Below, piece by piece: positions 1-13,800 of a DNA stretch of 64,000 bases. The position numbers and the translations under genes were made by a program. Source of the stretch: Nereocystis luetkeana (lineage: Eukaryota > Sar > Phaeophyceae > Laminariales > Laminariaceae); NCBI GenBank assembly GCA_031213475.1, contig JARUPZ010000025.1, positions 4,505,980-4,569,979 of the forward strand. The letters run 5' to 3'. How positions within the stretch are numbered: the stretch's first letter is position 1; each line of letters starts with the position of its first letter. The notes beneath the pieces are model-generated. The model saw only the letters and a list, made by a program, of their open reading frames with translations, was not told the origin of the DNA and ran no database searches.

Positions 1-1830
1 CGCGAGCGCGAACTCACTCCGGAGGACTCAATCGTTCTACCTTCCCGTACTCTGGGGGCTCGAGAAGACTCAGTAATATCGGTTTCAGGCGCTCTGGGCA
101 CACGCGTGGACTCAGCGTCGCTTCATTCACGAAGCTTTCGGTACCCTAGCGACTCAGTACTTCAACATGCTTCGGACTCGCGTCCCCATCACTGGTTCTG
201 GCGCTTTTTCCAGTTTCGATTTAGAGAGCGATAGGAAATATAATCCCAAAGCGAAATACAGGGTTTTTACGCTATTGCTCGGAAATCGTGTCGGCTCAGT
301 ACTTCCAGTTTTTTTTGTGTCCGACTCTGTACTCTTAACATGAGTCCGACCCGCGAGCGAATCAGTGTATCTCATGTACTGTTTATAGTTGTTGTTGTTG
401 TTGTTCTCACATTAACTCTCTGACGAAGGAGTCCGTGGTCACACAAAGGTGCTGGAGCCCTAGGAAGATCCGAAAAACCAAAAAAAAAGTCGAAAATTCG
501 GCTGCCTCAAAATACACGAGACGAAAAAAGAGCACACAAGATAAAACCAATGTGCAAAACTGAACTAACATCGCCGCGGGTATATCCTCTCAACTATAAC
601 ATAGAAGAGTACCCCCGTTCCCACCACTAACCAACTCGTGGCTGCTGACTACAGCGGATGCTGTCTGCAAGTGCTGCCTGCACCGTACGAAACGCACGGT
701 AGTCGTGAAAACGAAAGAGGAACACACCTGCCTGCTATCTGGGGTGCTGTCAGAGTGAAGACTCGCGGATATGCAGTCAAAAAAGGTGCAATCGAACCTT
801 ACTACCACACGAATATCAACGATCGCCATAATCTCTTCCTGTAATGTCTGACACAAAAAAGTGCAGCACAGTAGTTATGATCCCACGTCCCTGATAATTG
901 CGTAGGTTATTCCCCATGAAGGGTATACAACTCGTTAAACTACAAAGACCAGCAGTGACGACGTTTATAACAAGTACCGGTAGATACTATTCTGCCTCGT
1001 GAAAAACAATACCAGGAAAAAACAACCTATGACTGCTTCTCTCGTGATGATAGTGTGCGCGCAGATCATGGGTCTCCATGCACCGTCTTCCTGCCGCTCT
1101 TCATGGCCGCCTCATCGCCTTGGCCCAATCCACCCGCTCCTTTGCGCGTGCACTCGTTGCCATTCCCTTCCAGTCGTTTCCCTTCCTCCGTCATCCTGAA
1201 AAACAAAATGCTCCTCGCACTTGCGGTTCTGATCTGGAAAATAAAAATTCTCGCGCAGGGGGAGGTCAATCCGTCTCTTCCCCGCACGTCGACGCTCAGT
1301 CTCCCTCCTCCCTCGTCGTCGAATCCAGCCTCCTACCGGCGCAATAGACTGTGCCGTAGTGTGGCCTGTGGTGGCGCCTGCCTCCGCGCACGGACACCCC
1401 GATTGAGCATTGCTGCTGATGCTATGACGACTTTCGTACCATGATTCTACTCTCTAGTACGCAGTCACGTGGGAGACCATGCTGAGTCGTCCGGCAGACC
1501 ACGATATTTCTCGGCTCATGTTTCAGTCAGGTGTCAGATTGTTTTTTTTTCCAGTTTGTCAGGTCATTCGATTCCTAGGACCCTTCGAGCTCCTGTACCC
1601 GACACCTATCGCGCTTGGGACACACCAGCTATTCTAACATCAGAGTCACCCCCGCTCGCGTCAATACGGTGCAACTTTGTCTATGTCTTCTCTGTTCTCA
1701 GGCATCTCTCACCACAAAAGCTCGAGAGCGTTTCTTCTTTGTTGTGCTGTTGTTACGTGTCTGGCGTAATTATCACCGCGTGGTAGTAGAAACTCGTCTC
1801 GCACCTCTTTTGGTCCGCGTGTTGGTGCTG

Positions 1831-1934
1831 TTACGGGGGACCATAGTTAACAGGACCTATGGTATACATAAACACCATATGTTTAACCATTTTACTAACA
1901 ATATTTGGTCCTGTTAACTATGGCCCCCCGTTAT
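1831..1934 (-). mobile_element. Family A MITE, copy 1
   Basis: A 27-bp inverted repeat starting TTACGGGGGACCATAGTTAA pairs with its mirror at the right end, with one C for T change (GTTAACAGG). The interior is in the reverse orientation of the consensus. The ends are TTAC and GTTA. No coding capacity, so it is non-autonomous. Confidence 0.85.
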
Positions 1935-2141
1935 AGTAGGTACGGAGTCCTTTCCCCGTTCACTCATCTCTCATCCCGAGTCTTACATGCATTTACGTAC
2001 AATACACCCCCCTTGATTACACACGACGTAACAAACAGCTCCCCAAGTAAGTATCGGTGGGCTTTATCTTATCTTACGGCCTAGGCAATCACGCACTTTC
2101 CGCGTATTTGGGGTGCATCCACCACACCTGTTTCATCTGGG

Positions 2142-2250
2142 AGGCGCTGTTTATTTGGCCCCCTTTCCTCGACGGCACTTTCAGCATCACGATATAGGCG
2201 CTGTTTATTTGGCCACCTTTCCTCGACGGCACTTTCAGCATCACGATATA
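2142..2250. repeat. Tandem duplication, about 55-bp unit, two copies
   Basis: Two adjacent units beginning GGCGCTGTTTATTTGGCC and ending CATCACGATATA, at 2142 and 2197. They differ at few positions. Confidence 0.85.
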
Positions 2251-2431
2251 CGAGTACATCCATAACAACGATGATTTTATATGTTTTTAAACCGTACTCT
2301 TAATAGTACATCCTCCATAACATGGACGAATTACAGGATGGATTGGAACGGTACAGCAGTTCCACCCCCCCCCCGACAAATGATGCAATCCCACTTGATG
2401 GTGTGATATTCCACGGCGTATTGGTAACTTG

Positions 2432-2527
2432 TTAACCCCTTTAGAACCGCAGTCCCGTTATGTGGACAAACCACTTAATATTCAAGTAGTTTGTCCCCAA
2501 AACGGGACTGCGGTTCTAAAAGGGTTG
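2432..2527. mobile_element. Family B MITE (piggyBac-like), copy 1
   Basis: A long palindrome beginning TTAACCCCTTTAGAACCGCA and ending in the complement, TGCGGTTCTAAAAGGGTTGA. The TTAA start followed by CCC matches the target site and terminal triplet known for piggyBac elements; the right flank is TTGA, a one-base change. No coding capacity. Confidence 0.8.
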
Positions 2528-4404
2528 AAGGCAGTCTTACACACCAGTCATTTAGCCTCTAATAGTATGACAGGTACCTGGTATGTCTTTTGTGTTCATT
2601 TTGCAGGAACAAAATAAGGACGAAGATAGACTTCACAGCTTCAGCGCCATGTAAAAAGGATGTGCTGCAACACGTAGTCCGAATGTGTGGGATATTATAT
2701 ATCGATATATATATATGTCCATCCTTGGAAAAACCTGTTTTTGAACATACATACCTACCGAAAACTGTTTTGAAAGAATGCCACGAAAAACTGTGAGCAA
2801 CATGTATGTAGAAAGACCAGGAAGCAAAATGATTTTCAACTCGTCGCCTCGTTCAAAATGCACTACTACTACCGTCCGGGGGGGTTTTGAGGGGCTTCTT
2901 ATTTTTGCAATCGGCAGTAAGTACCCTCATCATCTACTCTGCTACTACTGTTGTACTGCACAACAATGTACTGCTGTAGTGTATCTGTGTCGTAGGTAGT
3001 TTCGTCGCCCCAGGGCTTGTACCTCGCTCCACACATAATAAATGAACGAGACGAAACTCCCACACATTGTGAGATGAAATCAATGTATGTGCTAAACTAT
3101 ACCTGGTACTTAACATGGCCGCGGATTCAAGAATCGGCACGGACGCTGTTTGCGCCAGATGTCGACCGGTAAGAAGAACGGTTTAATAATAGATAGTGTG
3201 AATGAACTACCCAAGACAGCAGCAGTGTCGCACAAAAAGAAAGGGCTTCTTGGTACAGTTCCCCTGCGTGTCTTCCATTACTTTTAAGGTTGCCATCCGA
3301 CAATTTGCAGCATGAGCTTCGACGTTGATCACTCAAAACATTCCTGAAAGAAGAAATCCCCGGAAACAAGGGACACTTACTAACTGTATGCACAATGTCT
3401 ATCTACATTGTACGTCTGCTTCCCTCTGCCTTGTCTACGATTTTTTATGTGTTGCCGTTGGTCCCTTCTACCTCATCTCATTTTTAAGCCGCATCTATTA
3501 AGCCGCATCTAAGCTCCATCCCCACTCCACCGGTGTGGGTCTGTCATTCCCACATACATGTCAAAACTCATGTCGGTCGAAAATCTTGTTTTTTTTCTAT
3601 CTAAAGAACTTAGTGCTATTATTATTAGTAGTAGACCTTTAGTCAGCGTTGTGTTGTTGCGTTCTCGCCCGTACTCATCAGTCATCGCCGAAAATACCTG
3701 GTTGTCACAAGACAGGCGCCTGCCAACTCTGAAGTGGGAGAATGCAAAAGGAAATTATGAAAACGAAACCCGATGATAATAAATAAGAAGGCCCCAAGTA
3801 GTAATTCGTACCAGGTACTCATATAAATACCTATACGAGTACAGTCCAGGAACTGGAGCGGATCGTAAACCTTCGCGAAAAAAACATAACAAGAGTAAAA
3901 TCGGTCAGAAGTAGGGAGTGAAAAGAGAGAGGTAGGGAAGGACAACAGTACGTGCCAGAGATCAGCCGGATTGACTGCGCACAAACGAGTGCGGAGTCTC
4001 TCCTGACCTCAATTGCACTCCTTAGTTTGATGGTTCACCCGATGGTCAGACATACAGGTATACACCATTCCATCATATTTCTTATATGGCCGTAAGCGAA
4101 ACGGTCGCATGCGCCCCCGGTCACGCGAACAACACCATGTTCCCCAAGACTCGGCTGTTTGTACACCTTCCGTCATTCATTGCGTCAGTCAGGGTATTGT
4201 GCACGCCGATACCACGAGCTATGCGTCATTCGTCCGCTATTATGAGTGTCGACAATGCTTCTCACGAGAAGCAAGCGCGCACACTCACATGCAAGCCTTG
4301 ATGACCGAACCAGTGCGTGCACCTCGTGCGTACCTCGTCCACGTTTCTGATCGTATGATAGCATCAAACAAGGGCTTCCGGTCAGGACGACATCAATTTT
4401 CCGG

Positions 4405-4497
4405 ATGAAGGGGTCCATCGCCATTGCCGCCCTACTAGGCGTTTCGCCTGCGGTTTACGGTCAGCAGACGGACGAAGCTAACGATCGCTTTGACTCG
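4405..4497 (+). CDS. Gene 1 exon 1: signal peptide and short pro-region
   Basis: Encodes 31 residues starting MKGSIAIAALLGVSPAVYG, with a basic residue, then a hydrophobic stretch, then small residues before Gln-Gln. This is a typical secretory signal with likely cleavage near residues 18-20. The exon ends in phase 0 at a GTGAG donor. It is 45 codons shorter than exon 1 of gene 2, which has an extra pro-region. Confidence 0.88.
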
Positions 4498-7400
4498 GTG
4501 AGAGGCGAAACAGGCAGCGAGCGTTATTAGTATTTCAAGGGGGTACGAGTAGGTGGTTGTGGTTTTGGGGGTTCTCCGAGGCGTATACTTCGTATCCTTG
4601 TGTAATTCCCTATTAAGAGTGAACGGGCTTCTATTTACACAGGACCAGCTGAAACCATTGGTGTAGTTCGCGTCATTCGCGCACTACCTCACGTACGTAC
4701 GTACGTATGCCCACTGCAAGACCTGCATATGTTCCGCTCTACCGAGTACTTCTTCCGTTGTTCTCCAAGAAGACTCGTTTTATCTAGCTTCGCTGCGCTC
4801 CTCAAGAGAAGCTGTCGATGACGGCCTTACTTCGCCGGTCGCTGACGCCGCCTCCCAACGCGCCAAGCAGTCGGGCATAGAACCGGTCGCGGCGTAAAGC
4901 TGCAATTTAGGTAAAAATAGTGACGTGCTCTTAAAAAAAATAATCCTGCTGTACGTACGTACGGCTGCTGTTTGTTGGTATGTTTAGATGGATGTGTCTC
5001 GTGATATAATGCCGTCTGTTCTCTTCCGTCTCAATTCGCGGCTCACAGCCGAAAGAGAGGGCGTTCAACGTGCTTGGCCACCGGAGGGACTGGTCTAACA
5101 TCTCATTCCGAGGGGCGACGAACGCCTACCACAGCAAGCTTGACGACTCTTCCTCTGCCGCTACCTTCCACAAGACTCTCCCGCACGACGAACTGGGGCA
5201 GGTGCGTAAGTAAGAGCGGGCAGTATGTGTACCACCACCCCAGGGTCCGATTAATACCTCCGGACACGAATCATAACATTAGGCACTGAATTTGCCCCTC
5301 GTGTGTACGTCCCCTGTACGTCTAGCTTTCCACACCACCCCCTGTTGTATCGGCCACCGCCTGTTGTATCGTATCGTATCATATCATACGTATTCTCCGT
5401 CTTGAAACTAGTGCGCAAGGGGCCCAAAACTATTCCACCCGCTCGTGGGCGCGGCTTTCGCCTCCTCAGTAGGTTTGCGGCAAATCTAAGCGATTGCTTG
5501 TACTTTTTGTATTTATTTGGCACCGTGAACAAAGCAGTTAGTTGCCCCCACTTGGTGGGGCTGTTGGTCGTGAGCATTTCACGACTTGCCACCCAAAGTC
5601 AGGCGAGCGAGTGACTAATAGAACTTGGAACGGCAGAGGGAACCCCGCTGGCGGCGTCTCCCGAAGAAGCGATGAAGGCGCCGCCAGAGGCGAATCAGGC
5701 GTTTTGTTGAACATAAGAAAAACGCAAAAAAATGTACTTGAAAAAAATCGTTTCACTCCATGTCCCAACCCAACGAAGAGCAAACGACTACATACAGCAA
5801 CATACCAGGTACTTCCAAACAAGGGCAAACGACTACAGACGGCAACCTGCCAGGCACTTACTTGAGAAAAATTCCTAAACGGTAGGTACTCAACTAAGCA
5901 GTTTTAGACCAAGGCCTCGTCGAGGATTGTGTCAGCTTTTTTCCAGTCGCACTGATACCTGATGGAGATTCGAGCGAACCGGGAAACTCGTGACCAAGCT
6001 ACGTCGTCAGCGGTGGGTCGAAAAATCTCAAGAAGAAGATAACGTCTTGGATCCATCCGTAATATTATTTGTTGAGCAGTGTCGCCCCCAACCTTGCGTA
6101 AAACGTGCGCATCGATAACAGCGGCAAGCAGTAAAGTATATTACTACCTACCGGTAATTGGTACCTGGTACCTGGTATGTTTATTTATGACTTCGGCTAG
6201 CAGACTGACAGCTGCAGGAGTGTCCTGCGTGTGGCAAAGCTCGTGGTTGTCTATGGGTGCCTAGCTCGCTGCTACTGTGTTTCCCCACAGCCGTTCGGTG
6301 TTAGATGTCACCATAGATTCAGATACTCGACTTGAGGCACACAGGAAGTACAAAGCTAGCGAATGCCAGGTAACGCGTGCGAAAATACCCAGATTGTCGA
6401 AGGAACGAATGCATATATATGCAACGGACTTTCCTCCCTCAGCGTTGACACCTATCACAAGTGCGCCAGAGCTGACGCTGTCGGAAACGTCGAGGGAGAT
6501 TCGTTGTTCCGCCATTTGTGCGCGTGTGCATGTGGATCTCCCGCCGCACGCTGGTGTGTCACAGGGCACTGAGGTGTCCACAACACCCGCACTAAATAGG
6601 TTTTCAAACCCTGCATCCCGTTTACTCAACACCTTCCTACCATAAGGGAAACCCAATACGTCGGAAAGCCGGCACCTACGTTCCCCGACAGACGGTCTGT
6701 CCGACTTGTAACTAATACTATTAAGAGTCGGCGACTTACGTCGCCACGACTCACAGCCCTGTATTTTGGTGGTCGTGGCTTGAACACGGATATGTACCAT
6801 GTATAGATGTGTTCCGAAAACTTTCTCTCTACACTCGTTCAGGTCTCGAGTCTTGCCGAAGGGCCACACGGGGAGTAGGGATTCGTTTTTCTCCCAGGTT
6901 GTTGATTCCTTCTGTCGTTTCACCGTTTTCGTGCCAGGTGGACGCCGAGGCCTACACCGCCCTATTGGAGTGCGTCGGTGAAGGCTCCATCGACAAGTGC
7001 GAGTCCGTGCCCGCCGGAGACCCTGCTGGCTTCCTGATTCAACCCGTTGGAGGCATCGCCGTCGAAAGCACCGGACCCGCCAGGCAAGGAATTATTATCC
7101 CATCGACGTCGACCGCCCTCTGGTTGTTCCTTGTTAAAACGATCGGTGGGGTTATTTCTGCCAGGGGAATATGAGCACGAAGCCCCCGACCGCTCTCGGA
7201 GACGGTCCTGCCTTGCCCGAAGCCCTCGTGCGTAGAAACATGGGAACATTGGGACTCCAGTCGTTGTGCGGTGGCCAAAACGGAAAGGAAGTTCGCCTGG
7301 CGTGTGTCGTATTTTTGCCCTTCACGTGTGTACGCTACTACTGCATCTTGCAGCAGCAAAGACCTACACCCCCCGTGGCACGCGTGGTCGAACTGCTGTC

Positions 7401-7828
7401 TCCAAGGTCGGAACGATTCGACGGGATTCGAGGAGAAAAGAAAATATCGCACAGCTTCGGTACATTATCTTTCATCGTCGTGGATAATATTTGAGTGATA
7501 CAACGTTAAAGCTCCTGCTGCACAAAAATCGGATGGCAAGCACAGTAATCATAGAAATAACAACAACGATAAATATAAATATACCAGGTAGTAACAAAAA
7601 AAACAAAACGTCAGACATTATAAAACCCGTACGGAGAGGAGGCTGTTTTTTTTTACTGTGCTCTACCCCCGTATCTGGCGCCACAAACCAAACTTTGAAA
7701 CGACGTTTTATGCAGCTTGCAAAGTTGAGTGTCAACTATTATATACAACGTATAACCTTAATCAGTCGAACTGACAGCCCAGATATTTATCAAAATTTGA
7801 TAAGACGTGTATATAAATCAATCAACGA

Positions 7829-7882
<54 letters not shown>

Positions 7883-10800
7883 CCATCCCATTCATTATCT
7901 TCGCACATCTTCTTCTCTCTCTCCTTCCAACTCGTAACTCAGATCCGGGGTCACATAGCAGGCTCTTCTCCCCCCTTCCCGCTACGGTACGTGCCTTCAT
8001 TTTTATCGCGAGAAGATTTCAGCCTTTTCTTCCCTCGTCGACTCGCATCGAATTGTGCCTACCCACGCTGCAAGGCGCTCTCAACAATTGAATCCTTTTT
8101 TTTTTTTTTTTTTTGCAAATAAAGTCAAAGTCCGACCCTCCTAGGGCTCGAACCCAGGACTCAAACAAGTAGAATTCGAGGTTAACCACTTGAACCACCG
8201 GGGCGAGCTACTATTAATAGTACATACCTGTATAATAGTCTGGATAACAAGTGTGAAAATATACAGGAAAACGTTGTTATATCACTGACAGGGTAAGACG
8301 TATCGCTCGTAGACCTCGGAACGCGCATGCAAGGAAGGATGTCACACCTCTCAAAGTCGTGCATGAAAGATTCCACCGGACTAGATATCGGGTTTTTTTA
8401 GGTCCGCAACGTGGACTGCGTTGACCTCACTACGAGGACCTCCAGAACCGACCCGATCAGGTAAGGTAGGTCCTTGTGGCCCTCTGCGGTGTTTCTCTAA
8501 AAACCTTAACCCTCTTACCGAATACGAGAACGAACTCTGCTCGGCTTTCGTGGGCCGCATATACCGCTACAAGGAACCTCGCTTCGCGACCTCTCCACGG
8601 CGACTTCTCCGCGGCATCATCGGCTCTCACTGCGAGCATCGTCTGTACAGGAGCTACACATTTTATTATTTGATCATGTCTGCAGCAGCAGATCTAACCG
8701 TATGTATTCGAGTGTGTTTCAGAAGTATTTACAAATAATGCAAGTCTTGCGTCTCCTTGGCGTTTACCGGTGGCTCTTTATTAGGGGTTTGGGTCGGAAA
8801 TCCGCCTTCGGAAACGGGCGCGGGTTGCCAGACTCCAGTTCGTTTGTTGTGGGGTAGGAAACTGACGTAGGCTCGCTGGATGACTATTTACAGACGTTAT
8901 CTTGCCGGCAATTGTAGCCCATATATATTCGAAGTCACTACAAACCACGAACGTGTACTGGTATATATATATATCGCTGTCCTTGTGAAATTCTCGCCGC
9001 CCCGTCCGGCCAATGCCCTGCTTCATCGCTGTCATCCCCATGTCCTTGCTTCCCCGTCCGGAATTCTTTGACCCCTTGGCTCCGTCGCTCCTCGCTTATA
9101 TTCACCGATCCCCCTGCCTTTCTTTGCGTATCGCCGGTCCTTTCGCGTGTATTGCTCCCACGTGCAACCGGTGAATATATATGCCGTTTCGTCAAATTGG
9201 TGATATCTTCCTGGCCTGTTTTTTCATGGCTCCCCTCTACGTGCTGGTGGTTTCAACCACAGCTCGGCTCTGGTCATCCCCCCCGCGGCGGCGCTCAACT
9301 CCATGGAACTGGTGCGTCCTGGCGGCTTACAACATTTCTATATGTATATTACATGATATAACGGGGTACGGTGGGTTTGAGTTATCTATGATTGTGCGGT
9401 TTTGTCAAACTGTGTTGGAAAGGGTGTTTGGTTCTTCAAGTTGCCCGCCACCGAGCTCCGGTTGTTTCCCGCAGAAACCAGAAATGAACGTGTGGTGAGC
9501 TTAAGCTATGTTTTTACCAGTCCATCGGAGGATACATTTTAGTTTAATATCATCGTCTACTGTAAGGCCCATCCGTTTCCTTCTCTCCTCTCCCTACCCT
9601 ACGAACGAGCTCAGGCTGCTAACATGGCGGAGGCGTACTGGATGTCCTTGACGAGGGACGTGCCTTTCTCCAAGTACGGCGTGGACGAGACGACGATCGC
9701 CGCATCAGGTATAGACAAATCAGTCTTACGTTTGTTCTGGGGTCGTGTGCAGCGTAGTATTCAGCTTTCCAATTCGTGTAGGAGTAGTCTTTCCTTTCCT
9801 TCCGCCCATTCAACGGGCCTTTGGATGGCCGATGCCTACGCAAGCATCTTGATTCATCACGTCATGCTCACCCCCGTGCCCGGCACTACCGTGCCACGAC
9901 CACAGAAAACTTGGCCGCCATGCCGGGTTTTGCGAAGATGAAGGGTGTCGCCGTCGATTCGGAAGGCAAGGCCGACCCACAGACTCAGCTCTTCCGGAAC
10001 AACGCAGTCGGTGCTGAGACGGGGCCATTGATCTCCCAGGTGCAGCATGGCCTCCCGCCAATTGTTTCATGGAATAATCGGGTGCTCTATTTCGCTCGCT
10101 CGGAGGCAAACATGGAGTTCGTCTCGCAGCTGTCGCCCATCGTCGTCGCTAGGCGTGCCCCAGATCCGATCCCGTAGTCCGTGATGTCTTCGCAAGCGCT
10201 AGTACCCCTGGTATATTATATTCTACTCCAAAGGCGGGAACCGAAGCCAAAGTTGGTTCGGCACCTGCGTATCGTGCCACTGCCGGTACTGGTCGTTGGA
10301 AACCCACGCTCATGCTCCGACATTCTTTTTTCGCAATCCTGCCGTTTTTTTGTTCTGAGCTCACAATGTTTTTAGATATATTCTTTGCGGTGGTAACCCC
10401 CCCCCCCCCCCGTCATACGACTACGGCCATGCATGAGATCGAGTACATCCGTCCTTATCGAGTACACCCGCCCCCCCCCCCTCCCCGACGCCGGCGTCCA
10501 TTCCGCGCAAAACTCAGTTTTTGTTGAAGGACTTTACTCTGGATTCCATCACAGTTACGCCTTTGCAAACTACCTTCGCCCCTGGAGTCGACTACATGAC
10601 CGACTACGACGAGTGGCTGAACATTCAGGTATAATGCAAAGGATATTGGAAGTTTCGTGTCTAAGCGAGAAACCGTTCATCCGTGACGATTTTTGCGAGC
10701 AACGGACAAAACCTGTGAACCCGGCAAAAAGCGAAACGAATTGGTCGATGACGAGCACTAAGTCTGGCTGTGGAAATCGTCGGAGGGGCGGCCGCTCGCT

Positions 10801-13800
10801 GCTCGTTTGTTCGCGCTGCGGAGATCTGTTGCAATATTATCGGTGTGCTTAGGATTTGTCTCCTGGACTTGCTCTCCTCTCTCTCCCTCCGTTGTATTTC
10901 CCATCACACAGAATGGCGCAGATCCTTCCATGCCAGCGCAGGTTGACCCGGTCAAGCGGTACGTCCGCAACTCCCGCGACCTTTCCAGGCTGGTCGAAAG
11001 CGACACCATCTTCACGTAAGAGTCGTGCGATGGACAATTTCAGGAGATAATTCACGGCATGTTCCTGAATCTATACCCGCACTGGTACCCGTTCACCTAT
11101 ATTTAGAGTGTACCCGGGTCACTTCCAACGTATCTAGATGATCGGCTCCGGCTGCATGGTCACACGTTCTCGCCGTCCCACGGGCAGCCGTCAGATCAAA
11201 CTGATTTAGCAAAATGAGCGTTGATCTCCCGCGTTTGCATCGCTGCACACGCGGCTGTGACCTATAAGCAGCCGTTCACCCGTGCTTTTTCAGGCGCGCC
11301 TAGTTTCTATGCCACCACTCACTGCTGTCGGATGTTTTTGCGTTTGTCTTAACTTTTCTTGGTGAACTTTGAGTTCATCGGCGTGACACCCCGGACAGCA
11401 CGGTATGTCGCTTGTGGTGTACGGCCCTTCACGCGTACCCATGTTAACAATCTTCATTAATCGGTTACTATACTGCTGTAGGTTATACAATTTTTGAGCA
11501 GATCCGTGACTTGCGGTGCACGCGTGAAACACCTTTTGCAGGGAGGCGTTCCGGGCCTCCTTGATCCTTTTCCAACAGGTGGCTATTGACAAGAGGGGTT
11601 TCAACGGCCCCTACGCCGACAGCACCCGCCAGAAGGGGTTCGTTAGCTACGGTGTGTCTCACGTCATGAGGATTCTCGGGAGCGCCGAGGTGGCCCAGAG
11701 GTCATCGTGGTACCAGAAGTGGAACGTGCACATGTACGCTCGCCCGGAGGTGAGGTTCCACTCCCTAGCCAAGCCATGGGTGAATCAAGCCGAATCGTAG
11801 GCGCTTGTGCAGGATCGGCCGAACCCCTCCCGGCCGATGGCGCGTTTTTATCGCTATCCGAGCGTGTGGCGAGCTTGACGAAACAATATATGGGCGCGTT
11901 TTCCACTATTCTGCTGAACCCCCCCACCCCCCCCCCCTCTCCATCCCGTTGGTTGTTCGTAACCTCTTCCACGGGACAGGCCGTTGCCGGAACCATCCAC
12001 AATGTCCTACTCGGCAAGCTCGACACCGAGTTCCACCCGTCTCTTATTGAGAACACCGAATTGCTTGACAGGGTGGCGGCGAGGAATGCCGAGATGAACG
12101 CGAATGGCGAGCGCACCCACATGCTTTCCCAGGTGGGTACAACTACACGGCAGTGTGCAGCGTGCGGCTTGCGAGCGCCTGCGGCTTGCGAGCGCCTACG
12201 GAGGCGGCGCGCAGTAAAAGTATCCCTCGTACCAGATACGACTATTCGGTGAATGGAGGAGTTTATCGCGTCTCCTGCAAAGCATTCCGCGCACCGCTAT
12301 TAAATAGTTGTGTTAAAAACGCGCGTGCGACTCGGTCACATCTCGACTGTTCACGGATTGTGCCGAGAGGAGGATGGCTCACGCGGAATGGTGACGACGG
12401 TTCGAAAAACCTCCTGCTGCACGAGCTTCTAACGGCGTTTCCCACAACCACGTCGTATTTGTCGTTTTGCTGCGATTTCTACCTGAAAGGCGTCAAACAA
12501 CGGATCGCCAGGGCACCCCTCCTACCCCGCTGGACACGCCGTCCAAAACGGGGCCTTCGCAACGGTCCTCAAGGTGACGTTTGCCGTCGGTGTCACTCGC
12601 GCCACCGTCACTTTGACCTATAGATAGGTTGGTCGAACTGGCAGTTCCCCCTTGTTCATTTGGGCAGGAGGGTAGGGCAACGGGTAGAACGCAAGCCAAT
12701 TCATGCCGAGCGCGTGTGTCCCGCGTGGCTCCACGCTACCCGATGCCCATTGGTATTTCGTGAACCGGGCACAATTTTGCCTAGGCGTTCAACACGTTCT
12801 GAAACCCATGCAATGCCCGACTGTCAGGCCGACTCGTAGACGACCTTCCCACGCCGTTCTTTTATTCTCAGATTTGCCAATGGGCTCAATAATCCCGAGG
12901 CATTGACAAGAGCCCTGGGGTACTTCGCCTTGTCTATCCAGCGTCCACGCGCACCTTCTTGATACGGTGCCCCGCATACCGCAGTTGGCGCATATATGCC
13001 CTGACACAGTTTACTGGACCCGCAGCTAACAATCGCGAAACAACCGACGTATGCGCAGGCTCTTGTCGGACTGGAGAGAAGCACTGACTGCTTCAGCGAC
13101 CCCGTGTTCCCAGACGACGAAGGGCTAACCCTTCTGCCCTACGATGGCTGCCTCACGTTCGAGGGAGAACTGAACAAGATGGCCGGTAACATCGCGCTCG
13201 GCAGGTTAGTGCAGAAATAACATCTGCGTGGGGTTCGTTTAGGCCACAGCGATCGAACTTCCTTGTCCGGGTAGCACGTCACCGCGTTCAAAGGACGGGG
13301 GGGGGGGGGGGGGTAGAGTTGGTGTTTGGATGCACCCAACTAGGAGAGCTCTTCAGGTATATTTGTACTCTGGAATTCCAAGAACTAAGATGGTCACTCG
13401 GCGGAGTGGCTCTCTGCGACTGAAAACGTGGGTAATTTAAGAGCGACCTCCCCTACGGTAGCAGCAGGCACAGGCGAGTGCTGTGGCAGAGACCGTTCCT
13501 GATTCATTCCGAAGCTCATCAAGCCGGTAACCCTCTCTATATCTCGCCCAGAGTTTCACAAACAACTAGTACAGATTGAATAGCGTAAAAAACCATTGGA
13601 TTTCTGTCTGCATTCGGGTTGTTGTCGCCCCGCTGCGTCAGAGCAGCAGGAAACATCTACTCCGGGCGACCTTACCTGGTACCTGGTAGTAAACAGGATC
13701 AAATATTGTTGGTGAAAATATTGAATTGTACAGATTTTTGTGCCACCGTAGGTCCTCACGATAGAAAGGGTCGCCGGTCACCGCCGACAGGCTTCTACCG

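Larger units (their letters stand above)
1..4404. other. Upstream non-coding region of haloperoxidase gene 1
   Basis: I see no coding region here that I can support; open frames are short and resemble no family I know. The stretch holds one family A MITE, one family B MITE and a two-unit tandem repeat (listed separately). It also has three copies of the TACCWGGTA 9-mer, at 2575, 3100 and 3809. The promoter and 5' UTR of gene 1 must lie near the end of the stretch, but no clear TATA box or other core element stands out. Confidence 0.5.
7084..9262 (+). other. Gene 1 intron 3, non-canonical GC-AG
   Basis: Exon 3 ends GGACCCGCCAG and the intron begins GCAAGG, so the donor is GC rather than GT. 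Phase and position match gene 2, which has a GT donor (CCCGCTAG then GTACTC) at the same place. The intron carries a 52-base T tract and a SINE. GC-AG introns are a known minor class. Confidence 0.85.

Noticed and set aside
6261-6923. 220-codon open frame on the - strand
   Set aside because: It lies antisense in gene 1 intron 2. One frame of this length is about what chance gives in a window of this size, and I see no known motif.
7807-8091. Open frames with poly-Phe or poly-Lys
   Set aside because: They read through the 52-base T tract inside gene 1 intron 3.
8120-8209. Functional tRNA gene
   Set aside because: The B box is good but the arms do not pair properly and an A tail follows, so a SINE is the better call.
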